Below, one piece after another: positions 17,343 through 28,338 of a stretch of 64,000 nucleotides of DNA (position 1 is its first letter; the number at the start of each line of letters is the position of its first letter). Source of the stretch: Kitasatospora humi. GTDB lineage: Bacteria; Actinomycetota; Actinomycetes; Streptomycetales; Streptomycetaceae. The stretch covers positions 1-64,000 of the forward strand of contig NZ_JAJJPA010000024.1 in assembly GCF_020907985.1 (NCBI RefSeq), in the 5' to 3' direction. The notes beneath the pieces were generated by a model. The model saw nothing but the letters and a program-made list of their open reading frames with translations, did no database searches and was not told where the DNA came from. The position numbers and the translations under genes were made by a program.

Positions 17343-20300
17343 GGCTCCATCAGCTGACCGTCACCGCCTTCGGCCCGTTCGCCGGCCGCGAGCGGGTGGA
17401 CTTCGACGCGCTCACCGCCGGCGGCCTCTTCCTGCTGCGCGGTGCGACCGGCGCCGGGAAGAGCAGCCTGCTGGACGCCGTCTGCTACGCGCTCTACGGC
17501 GAGCTGCCGGGCACCCGGCGCGCCAACCGGATGCGCAGTGACCACGCCGACCCGGCGGTGCTCACCGAGGTGCGGCTGGAACTCACCCTGGGCGGGCGCC
17601 GGTTGGAGATCACCCGGATTCCCGAGCAGCCGCGGCCGAAGAAGCGCGGCACCGGATTCACCGTCGAGAAGGCGCAGACCCTACTGCGCGAGTGGGTGGC
17701 GGACGCCGGCGACGGCACCCCCGGCTGGCGGGCGGCCAGCCGCTCGCACCAGGAGGCCGGCGAGGAGCTGCTGCGCCTGATCGGGATGAGCCGGGAGCAG
17801 TTCTGCCAGGTGGTGCTGCTGCCCCAGGGCGACTTCGCGCGGTTCCTCCGGGCCGACGCGGGCCAGCGCGCGGAGCTGCTCGGCCGGCTCTTCGACACCG
17901 AGCGGTTCCGGCAGTTGGAGGCCTGGCTGGGTGAGCGGCGGCGGGAGCACGAGGCCGCCGTGCAGGCCGACCGGCACCGGTTGCGCGAGCTGATCAGCCG
18001 CACCGAGCAGGCGGCCGGCGAGGCCTGGCCGGCTGAGGCGGCGCCGGAGGAGGCGCTCGGTTGGGCCGCCGTGCTGCGGGAGTCGGCCGCCGAGGCGTTG
18101 GCGGTCCGCACGACGGGGCTGGCCGCAGCGGAGCGTCGGCACGAGCTCGCGCAGCGTGTGCTGGCGGAGCAGCAGGAGCTGGCCCGGTGCCAGGCGGAGC
18201 ACGCCGAGGCGGTCCGGCGCGCCGAGCGGCTGGCCGCCACGGCCGACCAGGAGGCTGCCGAGCGCGAGCGGCTGGCGCTGGCTCAGGCGGCGCTGACCGT
18301 GGAGTCGGCGCTCCGCCAGCACGCTCAGGCCGCCGCCGCCCACGAGCGCGCCCGCACTGCCGAGGCACAGGCCCGCGCCCGCCTGGCTCGCGTCTGGGAG
18401 CAGAACCACCACGGGTCGCCGGTCGGTACGGCAACGGTGCCCGGCCCTCGTGCCTGGCCGGCGGCCGGGAACGCGGCCGGCCAGGCGACGGTGTGCCACT
18501 CGCGTGCGTCGTCGGAGGTCCCGGCCGACTGCCGCACCGGCGGCACGGTGGTCCCGGAGAGCGCCCGCCTCGGGCAGCCCGCCCACAGCGAGGCAGCACA
18601 GGCGCCCGCGCCCCCCGGGGCCACCCGCGCCTCCACCGATCACGGCGACACGCCCACCAGGCTCGCCGCTTCCCTCCCGCAGGCCTCCGCCGACCGCCTC
18701 GCGGAGGTGGAGGCCGGCACCCGGGCCGAGCTGGGCAGGCTCGACGCCGTCGCGGCCGACGAGCGCCGGGCCGCCGTGCTCGCCCGCGAGCAGCAGCGGG
18801 AGGCGGCCGAGCGCCGGCGGGCCGAGGAGCTGGCCGAGGAAGCGGAGCGCTGGCTGGCCGAGCAGCAGGACACCGCCGAGGCCCGTCAGCGGCTGGAAGA
18901 GACCGCCCGCGCGACCGCCCTGCGCACCGAGCAGCTCACCGCGCAGCGGACCGAGGCCGAGCAGCGGGCTCAGGCCGCCCGCCGGCGAGATGAGTGGCGG
19001 GCCCGGATCGCCCACGACGAGCGCGCTCTGCTGCCGATCCAGCAGGCCGCCCTGGCGGCCCGCGAACACGCCCTCGACCTGCGTCAACGCCGGCTCGACG
19101 GCATGGCCGCCGAGCTGGCCGGCCGCCTGGGGCCGGACCATGCCTGTCCGGTCTGCGGCTCCGCCGAGCACCCGGCACCCGCGCTCGCGCCCGCCGCGCC
19201 GGTCAGCGCGGCCGACGAGGAGGCGGCGGCCGCCGCCCAGCAGGCCGCCGAGGAGGCCCGTGCCGCGGCCGAGCAGGCGCTGACCGAGCTGCGGCTGCGC
19301 GAGGCCGCCGCGACAGCGACTGCCGGCGAGCAGTCGGTGGACGAACTCGCAGCGCACCTCAGCGAGCTCACCGAGCAGCACCGCGCCGCGCTTCGGGCGG
19401 GCGAGGAGCTGACCGTGCTGCTCCAGCAGCGGGAGCGCTTGGAGCAGCAGCACCAGCACTACACCGAGCAGCTGCGGCAGGCCCGGGAGCGGGTGGTCGC
19501 CCACAGCACCGGCCTGGAGCAGCGGGCTGCCGAGCAGGCGGAGTTGGCTTCCCGGATCGCCGCGGCCCGGGGTGACGCCCCGTCGGTCGCCGCCCGGGCC
19601 GCCGGGCTGACCGGCCTGGCACAGGCCCTGGCCGCCGCCGTCCAGGCCGCCCGGGCCACCGAGCAGGCCGCAGCGCATCTGCGGGACGCCGAGCAGGAGT
19701 TGTCCCGCACGGCCGCCGCGGCCGGTTTCGCCTCACCGCGGCAGGCCGCCGGAGCCGCGCTGCCGCCCGCCGACCTGACCGCCCTGCGGCACCGCCTGGA
19801 GCAGCGGGCCGCCGAGCGGCGCGGCGTCGACCAGGCGCTGGCCCGCCCCGAGTTGGCCGCGGCCGCCACCGCGCCACCGGCCGAGCCCGCCGTGGCCCAG
19901 GCGGCCCTGGCCGCCGCGACGGCAGCGCTGCGTACCGCCGCGGCGGCGGAGCACGCGGCCCGCCAGCGGGTCGAGGCGCTGCGCGAGCTCGGCCAGGCGC
20001 TGGCCGGGTTGGCGCGGGAGGCGGCACCCCGGCTCGCGGAGTTCGGCGAGATCAGCCGGCTCGCCCAGCTGGCGGGCGGCACCAGCGGCGAGAACCGGCT
20101 GAAGATGCGGTTGGAGTCCTACGTGCTGGCGGCCCGCCTCGAGCAGGTGGCCGCGGCGGCGAGTGCCCGGCTGGTCCGGATGTCGGGCGGCCGCTACACC
20201 CTGGTGCACAGCGACGAGCGCAGTGCGGGCGGCAAGCGGTCCGGCCTCTCGCTGCTGGTGGTCGACTCCTGGACGGGCACCGAGCGGGACACCGCGACGC

Positions 20301-20602
20301 TCTCCGGCGGTGAGAGCTTCTTCGCCTCGCTGGCCCTCGCGCTGGGCCTGGCGGACGTGGTGACCGACGAGGCGGGCGGCATGCCGCTGGACACCCTGTT
20401 CATCGACGAGGGTTTCGGCACGCTGGACGAGCAGGCCCTGGAGGAGGTCATGGACGTGCTCGACGGGCTTCGCGAGCGGGACCGTGCGGTGGGCATCGTC
20501 AGCCATGTCGCCGATCTGCGCCAGCGGATCCCGTCCCAGCTGCTGGTGCACAAGACCCGCCGGGGCTCGACGCTGCGCCCCACGACGGCGGACTCCCCCT
20601 GA
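17339..20602 (+). CDS. sbcC: Exonuclease SbcC (Rad50-like SMC ATPase subunit)
   Basis: 1087-residue SMC-family ATPase. N-terminal Walker A is RGATGAGKSSLLDAV, the Q-loop region is QVVLLPQGDFARFL, long Ala/Glu/Arg coiled coils flank a Rad50 zinc hook CPVC (in HACPVCGSAEHP, ~residue 602), and the C terminus has the ABC signature TLSGGESFFASLALALGLAD and Walker B TLFIDEGFGTLDE. Start chosen at the ATG that overlaps the sbcD stop. Oddity: about residues 354-450 interrupt the first coiled coil with a Gly/Pro/Thr/Ser-rich, non-heptad stretch (HHGSPVGTATVPGPRAWPA and onwards), so the protein is longer than is common for Streptomyces SbcC. Confidence 0.96.
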   Translation: MRLHQLTVTAFGPFAGRERVDFDALTAGGLFLLRGATGAGKSSLLDAVCYALYGELPGTRRANRMRSDHADPAVLTEVRLELTLGGRRLEITRIPEQPRPKKRGTGFTVEKAQTLLREWVADAGDGTPGWRAASRSHQEAGEELLRLIGMSREQFCQVVLLPQGDFARFLRADAGQRAELLGRLFDTERFRQLEAWLGERRREHEAAVQADRHRLRELISRTEQAAGEAWPAEAAPEEALGWAAVLRESAAEALAVRTTGLAAAERRHELAQRVLAEQQELARCQAEHAEAVRRAERLAATADQEAAERERLALAQAALTVESALRQHAQAAAAHERARTAEAQARARLARVWEQNHHGSPVGTATVPGPRAWPAAGNAAGQATVCHSRASSEVPADCRTGGTVVPESARLGQPAHSEAAQAPAPPGATRASTDHGDTPTRLAASLPQASADRLAEVEAGTRAELGRLDAVAADERRAAVLAREQQREAAERRRAEELAEEAERWLAEQQDTAEARQRLEETARATALRTEQLTAQRTEAEQRAQAARRRDEWRARIAHDERALLPIQQAALAAREHALDLRQRRLDGMAAELAGRLGPDHACPVCGSAEHPAPALAPAAPVSAADEEAAAAAQQAAEEARAAAEQALTELRLREAAATATAGEQSVDELAAHLSELTEQHRAALRAGEELTVLLQQRERLEQQHQHYTEQLRQARERVVAHSTGLEQRAAEQAELASRIAAARGDAPSVAARAAGLTGLAQALAAAVQAARATEQAAAHLRDAEQELSRTAAAAGFASPRQAAGAALPPADLTALRHRLEQRAAERRGVDQALARPELAAAATAPPAEPAVAQAALAAATAALRTAAAAEHAARQRVEALRELGQALAGLAREAAPRLAEFGEISRLAQLAGGTSGENRLKMRLESYVLAARLEQVAAAASARLVRMSGGRYTLVHSDERSAGGKRSGLSLLVVDSWTGTERDTATLSGGESFFASLALALGLADVVTDEAGGMPLDTLFIDEGFGTLDEQALEEVMDVLDGLRERDRAVGIVSHVADLRQRIPSQLLVHKTRRGSTLRPTTADSP

Positions 20603-20743
20603 ACCTTCCGATCGGACCCGCTGCCCGCCCCCGCGCCGGACGCCCTCCGAACCCCTGCCGGCCACGGACGCCCCCGGCCGGCGGCTGCGGACGCTCTCCT
20701 GTGCCGGGCAGGCGCAGAAGCCCCCGAGTCAGCGGGCGCGCCG

Positions 20744-21013
20744 TCAGCCCGAGCAGGCGGCGCGCTGGGCCTGCTGCCAGGCGCAGCGCGGGCAGAGTGG
20801 GCTGCCCACCACGTCCGCTGGGTACTCGGTGGGTTCGCCGCACAGCGCGCAGGCGGCGCGGGGGCCGTCACCCCGGTCATCACCCCGGCCGTCGGCCGGG
20901 CCGTCACCCCTGTCCTCGCCCTGACCGGCGGCCGGGCTGTGGCGGGCCAGGTCCAGGGCGCGGAGCGGGTCATCGGTGCCCCGCGGCCCGCAGTAGCGGC
21001 TGTCCTCGGGCAC
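20744..21013 (-). CDS. Small zinc-ribbon-like protein
   Basis: 89 residues. The C terminus has two CxxC pairs, CALCGEP and CPRCAW, 17 residues apart between pairs, a treble-clef or zinc-ribbon arrangement. The N terminus MPEDSRYCGPRGTDDPLRAL looks conserved, and the middle is a Gly/Asp/Arg-rich linker. It lies 7 bp downstream of the YjbQ gene on the same strand, so the two are probably co-transcribed. Function unknown; nucleic-acid or protein binding is a guess. Confidence 0.7.
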   Translation of the reverse strand: MPEDSRYCGPRGTDDPLRALDLARHSPAAGQGEDRGDGPADGRGDDRGDGPRAACALCGEPTEYPADVVGSPLCPRCAWQQAQRAACSG

Positions 21014-21020
21014 CCCGCGG

Positions 21021-21443
21021 TCACCCCAGGAACGAGAGCCGGACGGTGCGCCGCGGGTTGTCGCCGTTGGTGTCGATCAGCACCACCGACTGCCAGGTGC
21101 CCAGGGCCAGCCGGCCGCCGATCACCGGCAGCGTGGCGTGCGGGGCGACCAGGCCGGGCACGACGTGGTCGCGGCCGTGACCGGGGCTGCCGTGGCGGTG
21201 GCGCCAGCGGTCGTCGGGGGGCAGCAGATCGCGCAGCACGGCCAGCAGGTCGTCGTCACTGCCCGCACCGGTCTCCAGCACCGCGACCCCGGCCGTGGCG
21301 TGCGGCACGAAGACGTTGAGCAGCCCGTCCCGCTCGACCGCCACCTCCTCGAGGTACGTCGCGCAGTGCTCGGTGATGTCGAGCGCGATCTCACGATCGC
21401 CGGTGATGATCTCGAAGATCCTGGACTGGAAACTCTCGGCCAT
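21021..21443 (-). CDS. YjbQ/UPF0047 family protein (secondary thiamine-phosphate synthase enzyme family)
   Basis: 140 residues, full length for the family. Characteristic segments: VFVPHATAGVAVLETG and HGSPGHGRDHVVPGLVAPHA, followed by LALGTWQSVVLIDTNG, which carry the conserved histidines. Members can rescue thiE mutants weakly and are thought to have another natural role. The ATG at 21443 gives the typical MAESFQSRIFEI start. Followed after 7 bp by the zinc-ribbon gene. Confidence 0.9.
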   Translation of the reverse strand: MAESFQSRIFEIITGDREIALDITEHCATYLEEVAVERDGLLNVFVPHATAGVAVLETGAGSDDDLLAVLRDLLPPDDRWRHRHGSPGHGRDHVVPGLVAPHATLPVIGGRLALGTWQSVVLIDTNGDNPRRTVRLSFLG

Positions 21444-21605
21444 GGCGCCCATCCTGCGCTCTGCCGACGCTCCGGGACAACTTCTCGCCATACCCGGGCA
21501 TGTCTGCGACCCGATGGGCGGACATTGCCCATCGGGTCGACCGACCCCGCGTCCGGTCCCATCGGGCCGGGGCGCAGGGGCCCCACGGAGGCCACCCCGC
21601 CAGGG

Positions 21606-21875
21606 TCAGCCCCGGCTGCCGAACAGGCTGCGCTTGAGCCGCCGCAGCGGCGCGAGGAGCCGAACGCGGGTGGTGCTGCGGCGCGGGGCCGCCTGGGTGC
21701 TCACGCCACGGGGCGTCAGCTCCCTTATCAAACCGAGTGCTTCCGCGGTGTCGACCGTGGAGAGCGCGGGCGCGCCGAGCACCGACAGGTGGCGGTCGAT
21801 CCGCCGACCTGCCGCACCCGCGCCGCACTGAATGGCCGGCACGCGGGGCCTGGTCCGCACTTGCATGTGTTCCAT
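21606..21875 (-). CDS. Small basic protein, unknown function
   Basis: 89 residues, start MEHMQVRTRPRVPAIQCGAG, ending in basic LLAPLRRLKRSLFGSRG. GGGGTGGGA lies upstream of the start, and a second in-frame ATG three codons in may be the real one. No known domain. Third-position GC and the ribosome site support coding. Confidence 0.5.
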   Translation of the reverse strand: MEHMQVRTRPRVPAIQCGAGAAGRRIDRHLSVLGAPALSTVDTAEALGLIRELTPRGVSTQAAPRRSTTRVRLLAPLRRLKRSLFGSRG

Positions 21876-22587
21876 CAGTAATTCCCACCCCTACGAGGCG
21901 CCAGGGCCGTGAGGCGAAGACTATCCGTGCGCGACGGTCCTCACGCAACCGTCCTGGTGTTCTTGCCACCGTATCGTGTGATGAGGAGTCACGTGGCATC
22001 CGGTACCCCGGCCTCGGTCACGACTGCGCATCGATGTGTCCGCACGGCTTGCTGACGATCCGTCATGCAAGCAATCGTGCAACCTTCCGCCAACGGGCGG
22101 CCGATTGGGCGACCAGCCGACATTCACCCCCGCGTGCGGGCTCGCGCCGTCGTTGTGCCACCCTTGCGCTCCCCTTTGCGCACCCCCTTGGGACCTCCTT
22201 GGCTCGCCGTCTCACCCCGACGCCCAATATTCAGATACTGAACGCAAACGGGGGATTGACGTAGGCCTTTCTTCCAAGGAGTATCTGTTTCAAGATGCGC
22301 GCCCGCGAGAGCTGCACTGCGCGTTCGAATTCGAACACATTGTGTGACAACTTCCGCCACTTCCTGGAACCAATGTCCGGCCGTCTCGACGCTGCGGCGG
22401 CCCGGCTTCAGGCGGTGGGGGATCGGCGGCCGGTCGTTGAGGGTCGGCCGGGCCGCCACAACCGACTGCCGGTGCCGTGCGCCTCCCGCTGGTGCGGCAC
22501 CGGCGGTCGCCGTTGCGTCTGTAGAGTGACCAGGTCAGGCGCCCCGGTCCGGGGCGGACCGCCCCAGTTCCGGAGAACAGGAAGAGC
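21876..22587. other. 712-bp intergenic region, partly AT-richer
   Basis: No convincing gene. It contains a short palindrome TTCAGATACTGAA (22230-22242), a possible -35 TTGACG (22256-22261) with GAGTAT 17 bp downstream, and an AAGGAG followed by ATG at 22294 whose frame runs into the glycosyltransferase gene out of phase and looks non-coding after about 45 codons. It may be a long regulatory leader, or a short peptide could be encoded at 22294. Confidence 0.4.
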
Positions 22588-23604
22588 GTGCCAGCCCTCC
22601 TCAGCATCGTCGTCCCGGTCCACGGCGTGGAGCGCTTCCTGCCCCGCTGCCTGGACTCCATCCTGGCCGGGCAGCAGGCCCAGGACTTCGAGGTCATCGC
22701 GGTCGACGACCTCTCCCCGGACGGCTGCGGCGCGATCCTGGACGAGTACGCCGCCCGGGACCCCCGGCTGCGGGTGCTGCACCTCACCGAGAACCAGGGC
22801 CTGGGCGGCGCCCGGATCGCCGCGCTGCCCGAGGTGACCGGCGAGTACCTGTGGTTCGTGGACAGCGACGACTGGCTGCCGGACGGAGCGCTGGACGCGG
22901 TGCTGGCCGAGCTGCACGCCGAGCGCGCCGCCGAAGTGCCGCTGGACGTGCTGATCACCGGCTTCAACCACGTGTACCCGGACGACAGCACCGAGCCCAA
23001 CCCGTGGCGCCACCTGCTGGCCGGGTCGCCGCTGGAGGGCCCCGAGGGCGGCACCCTGCGGGCCCATCCGGCACTGCTGCGCACGGTGCTGTCGGTGTGG
23101 AACAAGGTGTTCCGGCGGACGTACCTGGAGGAGCTGGGCGTCGTCTTCGGTCGCGGCTACTACGAGGACATCTCGGTCACCTATCCGGCGCTGATGGCCG
23201 CCACCCGGCTGCGCTACCTGGACCTGCCCTGCTACAACTACCGCCGCGGTCGGCCGGGGGCGATCACCGCCACCTCCTCCCCCAAGCACGCCGACGCCTT
23301 CGCCCAGTACGACGCGATCTTCGCCTTCCTCGACCGCCACCCGGAGCTCGACGACCTGCGCACCCTGGCGTTCGAACGGACCGTCAAGCAGGCACTGACG
23401 GTCTACGACTCCCCCGGCCTGGTCCCGTCCGAGCTGCGCGGTGAGTTCTTCGGCCGGATCAGCGCCCACTTCGCCGCCCACCGCCCGGAGGGCTACCGGT
23501 TCCCCGGCGGGGTGACGGGCGTTCAGTACCGGCTCGCGGCGCGGGGCAGCCGGCGCGGGTACGACGAACTGCGCCGGGCCGGCCGACTCCTGCGCCGCGG
23601 TTGA
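22588..23604 (+). CDS. Glycosyltransferase family 2 (cell-wall polymer type)
   Basis: 338-residue GT-A fold glycosyltransferase. N-terminal LLSIVVPVHGVERFLPRCLD, nucleotide-binding VIAVDDLSPDG, and the metal-binding DxD as WFVDSDDWLPDG. A later ED-type catalytic segment is YYEDISVTYPALM. The family resembles N-terminal domains of teichoic-acid type polymer synthases in actinobacteria. GTG start with GGAG and AGGAAG ahead. Monocistronic or with the downstream acyltransferase (203 bp gap). Confidence 0.88.
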   Translation: MPALLSIVVPVHGVERFLPRCLDSILAGQQAQDFEVIAVDDLSPDGCGAILDEYAARDPRLRVLHLTENQGLGGARIAALPEVTGEYLWFVDSDDWLPDGALDAVLAELHAERAAEVPLDVLITGFNHVYPDDSTEPNPWRHLLAGSPLEGPEGGTLRAHPALLRTVLSVWNKVFRRTYLEELGVVFGRGYYEDISVTYPALMAATRLRYLDLPCYNYRRGRPGAITATSSPKHADAFAQYDAIFAFLDRHPELDDLRTLAFERTVKQALTVYDSPGLVPSELRGEFFGRISAHFAAHRPEGYRFPGGVTGVQYRLAARGSRRGYDELRRAGRLLRRG

Positions 23605-23807
23605 CCGGTGCTGCGCGCCGCGGTTGGCCGGCCGACACATCGTGGATGACCGGCGCTCCGCCGCAGTTGACCGGCCGACGCGTTGCGGTTGGCCGGTCCG
23701 CGGTCACCGGGAGCCAAGGGCCCGGCACAGATGATATGAAAGGGCCTTCGGAAAAGTAACCGGCCGGTAACGCCGATCCGGACAGGTCCGGTGCCCGGGA
23801 GGGAAAC
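23605..23807. repeat. Short GC-rich direct repeats upstream of plsC
   Basis: The segment repeats GTTGGCCGG/GTTGACCGGCCGAC several times between 23605 and 23710 (for example CGGTTGGCCGGCCGACAC and CAGTTGACCGGCCGACGC). The rest holds the plsC promoter region and its GGGAGGG ribosome site. Confidence 0.5.
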
Positions 23808-24448
23808 ATGATCAAGATCATCACCAAGGTGCTGCTCAAGCCGTTCTCCAGGGCGGTCTACCGACCCACCATCGAGGGCTTGGAGAACGTGCCGCGCAAG
23901 GGCGGGGTGATCCTGGCCAGCAACCACCTGTCGTTCATCGACAGCGTGGTGATCCCGCTGACCGCTCCGCGCCCGATCAGCTTCCTCGCCAAGGCAGAGT
24001 ACTGGCAGGGCAAGGGCTTCAAGGGCCGGGTGATGCGGGGCTTCTTCGACGCCATCGAGGCCGTCCCGGTGCAGCGCGGTGAGATCCACCTCGCCCAGGC
24101 GGCGCTGGACTCCGCCCTCGCGGTGCTGGAGGGCGGCAAGGCGTTCGGCATCTACCCGGAGGGCACCCGCTCGCTGGACAAGCGGCTCTACCGCGGCAAG
24201 ACCGGAGTGGCCTGGCTGGCCCTGAAGGCGGGGGTGCCGGTGGTCCCGGTGGCACTGGAGGGCACCGACGAGATCCAGCCGGTCGGCACCCGCCGCCCCC
24301 GGATCCGCAAGGTGACGGTCAGGTTCGGCGAACCGCTGGACTTCTCCCACCTGCACGGCCAGGAGCGCAACGCCCGGGTGCGCCGCCAGGTCACCGACGA
24401 GGTGATGGCGGCCATCCAGGCGCTCTCCGGCCAGGAGCTGGCCGAGGT

Positions 24449-24476
<28 letters not shown>
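23808..24476 (+). CDS. 1-acyl-sn-glycerol-3-phosphate acyltransferase (PlsC-like)
   Basis: 222-residue LPLAT-family acyltransferase making phosphatidic acid from lysophosphatidic acid and an acyl donor. Motif I HX4D is NHLSFIDS (~residues 39-46), motif III is IYPEGTRS (~121-128), and motif IV is VPVVPVALEGTDE. No strong TM segment; membrane association is peripheral. Start ATG with GGGAGGG seven bases upstream. Its last 28 bp overlap the 3' end of the convergent ABC transporter gene. Confidence 0.93.
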
Positions 24477-26338
<1,862 letters not shown>

Positions 26339-26666
26339 GACACCTCCAGGCGGGACGCGGACGGGTCGGCCGGCGCTGGGCGCGGCCATCTTGGCGAGCA
26401 TAGCTCATTGTTAGCGTAACTAATAATGAGCTACTGTCACCGAATATTCCGCTCCAACCGGGATGACCCGGCGCAGCACTCTGCGATGGCACCGTCGGCG
26501 CGCCGGGGCGCCGCCGCACGGCGTTCCGCAGGGGTTCCGCCCGGCGCCTCCGCAGCACCCCCGCCCGGCATCTCCGCGGCGCCCGCCCCGCCCGGCGTTC
26601 CGCAGGGAGCCTGACCCCGCCGGCGTTGCGCAGGGAGCCTGCCCGGCGCCTGCGCGGTGGCTGCGC
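26339..26666. other. Region upstream of the ABC exporter, with short direct repeats
   Basis: Holds the palindrome at 26401-26433 and probable promoter of the exporter. 26490-26650 has no gene but repeated GC-rich units, for example CGGCGTTCCGCAGGGAGCCTG (26593-26613) and CGGCGTTGCGCAGGGAGCCTG (26621-26641), one base different, 28 bp apart. Confidence 0.6.
26401..26433. promoter_or_regulatory. Large palindrome, candidate operator of the ABC exporter
   Basis: TAGCTCATTGTTAG (26401-26414), spacer CGTAA, CTAATAATGAGCTA (26420-26433): 14-bp arms with one mismatch, AT-rich within GC-rich surroundings. The size and symmetry are those of a MarR- or TetR-family site. On the minus strand a -35-like GTGACA and -10-like TACGCT with 16-bp spacing lie across it, so a bound protein would block the exporter promoter. 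The cognate regulator is not next to it. Confidence 0.7.
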
Positions 26667-27276
26667 TCAGTACTTCCGGCCGGCCATGCTGGACATCTTC
26701 CCGAGCCGCCCGATCGGCAGCGCCCTGGCCAGCGCCACGACCAGCTTGTAGCGCTTGCTGGGCACCGAGACGGCCCGGCCGTGGGCCAGGTCGCGCATCG
26801 CCTCGTCCACCACCCGGTCCGCGGACAGCCAACCCCAGGCCGGGATGTTCTTGGTGCCCATCCCGGCCCGCTGGTGGAACTCGGTGTGCACGAATCCCGG
26901 GCAGAGGGCCATCAGCCGCACCCCGCTGCCCGCCACGTCGCGGGCCACGCCCTGGGTGAAGCTCACCACCCAGGCCTTGGTGGCCCCGTAGGTGCCGCGC
27001 GGCACGAAGGCGGCCACCGAGGCGACGTTCACCACTCCCCCGAAGCCGCGCTCGCGCATTCCCGGCAACGCGGCAGCGGTCAGCCGCAACACGGCCTCCA
27101 CGTGCACCTTGAGCATGTCCAACTCAGCCGCCAGCGGGACCTGGAGGAAGGTGCCGCGGTTGCCGAAGCCGGCGTTGTTGATCAGGATTCCCACCGGCCG
27201 CTCGCCGTCGCGCAGCCGGTCCTCGACCGCGCTGATCCCGGCCTCGGTGGAGAGGTCCGCGGTGGTGAACGGTGTC
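26667..27276 (-). pseudogene. Short-chain dehydrogenase/reductase lacking its N-terminal Rossmann half
   Basis: An SDR reading frame that starts mid-protein. From 27276 it reads ETPFTTADLSTEAG, VGILINNAGFGNRGTFL (NNAG motif), VVNVASVAAF (catalytic Ser), YGATKAWV (YxxxK) and the C-terminal part to GRKY. The first ~60 residues, including the TGxxxGIG dinucleotide-binding motif, are absent. The sequence before it is the end of the DUF7144 gene. The only usable start is a GTG right before ILINNAG, which would give a 175-residue protein unable to bind NAD(P) normally. It resembles DltE/SDR enzymes acting on lipids or cell-wall compounds. I read it as a deletion-truncated gene. Confidence 0.8.
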
Positions 27277-27795
27277 TCACACGTTGGGAGATGGGGGGTT
27301 GGGCGACGAGGCGCCGGGCGGTGCCGGCGGCGGCGTCGTCGGCGTGGCCGGCGCCGGAGGCACTTCCCTGGCCGGGTGCACCCGGTGCGTGCCCGCCGTC
27401 AGTGCCCAGATGATGAACACGTCGATGGCGATGAGGACGATGGCCCAGAACGGGTAGTAGGGCAGCCACAGGAAGTTGACGATCATGTTGAACCCGACGA
27501 CGACCACACCGATCACCCGGGCCCACATCGCGCCCGTGAAGATCGCGAAGCCCGCCAGCACGATCACGATGCCCAGGGCCAGGTGCAGCCAGCCCCAGCC
27601 GTTGACGTTGAACTTGTAGACGTAGTCGCCGACGATCACGTACCGGCTGTGGTTGACGATCGCGGCGATACCCTCGAACACCGCCATCAGGCCACCGAAG
27701 ATCATCAGGCACCCGGCGAACAGCGTCCAGCCGGTCGCGAATGGCTTCCGGTACGTCTCGGCGCCACTCTCCGTCACACTGACATAACCGCCCAT
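27277..27795 (-). CDS. DUF7144-type four-TM membrane protein
   Basis: 172 residues. Four hydrophobic helices: ATGWTLFAGCLMIFGGLMAV, then GWGWLHLALGIVIVLAGFAI, VIGVVVVGFNMIVNFLWLPY and FWAIVLIAIDVFIIWALTAG, followed by a Pro/Ala/Thr-rich cytoplasmic or outside tail. This pattern is common in small actinobacterial membrane proteins of unknown function. ATG 27795 with GGGAG seven bases upstream. Its stop codon touches the truncated SDR, so the tail may itself have been shortened or extended by the same deletion. Confidence 0.85.
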   Translation of the reverse strand: MGGYVSVTESGAETYRKPFATGWTLFAGCLMIFGGLMAVFEGIAAIVNHSRYVIVGDYVYKFNVNGWGWLHLALGIVIVLAGFAIFTGAMWARVIGVVVVGFNMIVNFLWLPYYPFWAIVLIAIDVFIIWALTAGTHRVHPAREVPPAPATPTTPPPAPPGASSPNPPSPNV

Positions 27796-27864
27796 TTTCG
27801 GTCTCCCTAGGAGCGAACTGTCGCTGGTCCAGCGACTCGGTCGGAGGCCTCCCGCTTTCAACGC

Positions 27865-27997
27865 TGGCACGGCGCAACCTCCGCCGCTACTCGGGCGGTG
27901 GACGACGGCACGGGGCCTGACGGCAGCCGTGGACGACGGCGATGGGACCGCTTGGCACGGCGCAACCGCCGCCGTTACTCGGGCGGTGGACGACGGC
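27865..27997. repeat. Two 45-bp imperfect direct repeats (88-bp period)
   Basis: 27865-27909 and 27953-27997 agree except at two positions. Both contain CTCGGGCGGTGGACGACGGC, and shorter pieces (GTGGACGACGGCGATGGGA) recur between and after them. They fill the 288-bp gap between the membrane protein gene and the methyltransferase remnant. No gene seen. Confidence 0.75.
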
Positions 27998-28083
27998 GAT
28001 GGGACTGACTGGCACGGACGACGGCAGTGTGGCCCCGGCCCGGGAGCTGGAGCCCCGCAGCGGCGAAACCCGCCCCCGCCGTA

Positions 28084-28338
28084 CTACGAACGGCGGGCCC
28101 GCAGGTGGGCGTCGAGGAAGCCACGTTCGGAGGCCGGGTCGTGGAGCAGCCGGGCGAAGGGAGCGAGCCCGGCATCGGCCAGCATGTCGGCGAGGCGGTC
28201 CACCGGCCAGCTGTAGGCAGGCGTCACCTTGTGGTCGAATCGGACCGGCTCCGGTCCGTCAGTCCCGAAGAAGGAGACCAGGAACAGGCCGCCCGGTGCC
28301 AGGACGCGTGCCTGCTCGGCGAGCAGCTCCGGCAGCTC
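28084..28338 (-). pseudogene. C-terminal remnant of a class I SAM-dependent methyltransferase
   Basis: About 84 codons ending in a TAG at 28084. The reading frame gives ELPELLAEQARVLAPGGLFL, VSFFGTDGPEPVRFDHKVT and DRLADMLADAGLAPFARL, matching the post-IV strand (LAPGG) and C-terminal strands of class I methyltransferases. The SAM-binding motif I (GxGxG) and everything before it are missing, and the frame is closed by a stop around 28390. It is too short and has no good start, so it is a relic rather than a gene. Confidence 0.65.

Noticed and set aside
22294-22837. Frame from ATG 22294 with AAGGAG upstream
   Set aside because: After about 45 codons it becomes a shadow of the glycosyltransferase gene. 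A short peptide cannot be excluded, but there is no supporting evidence.
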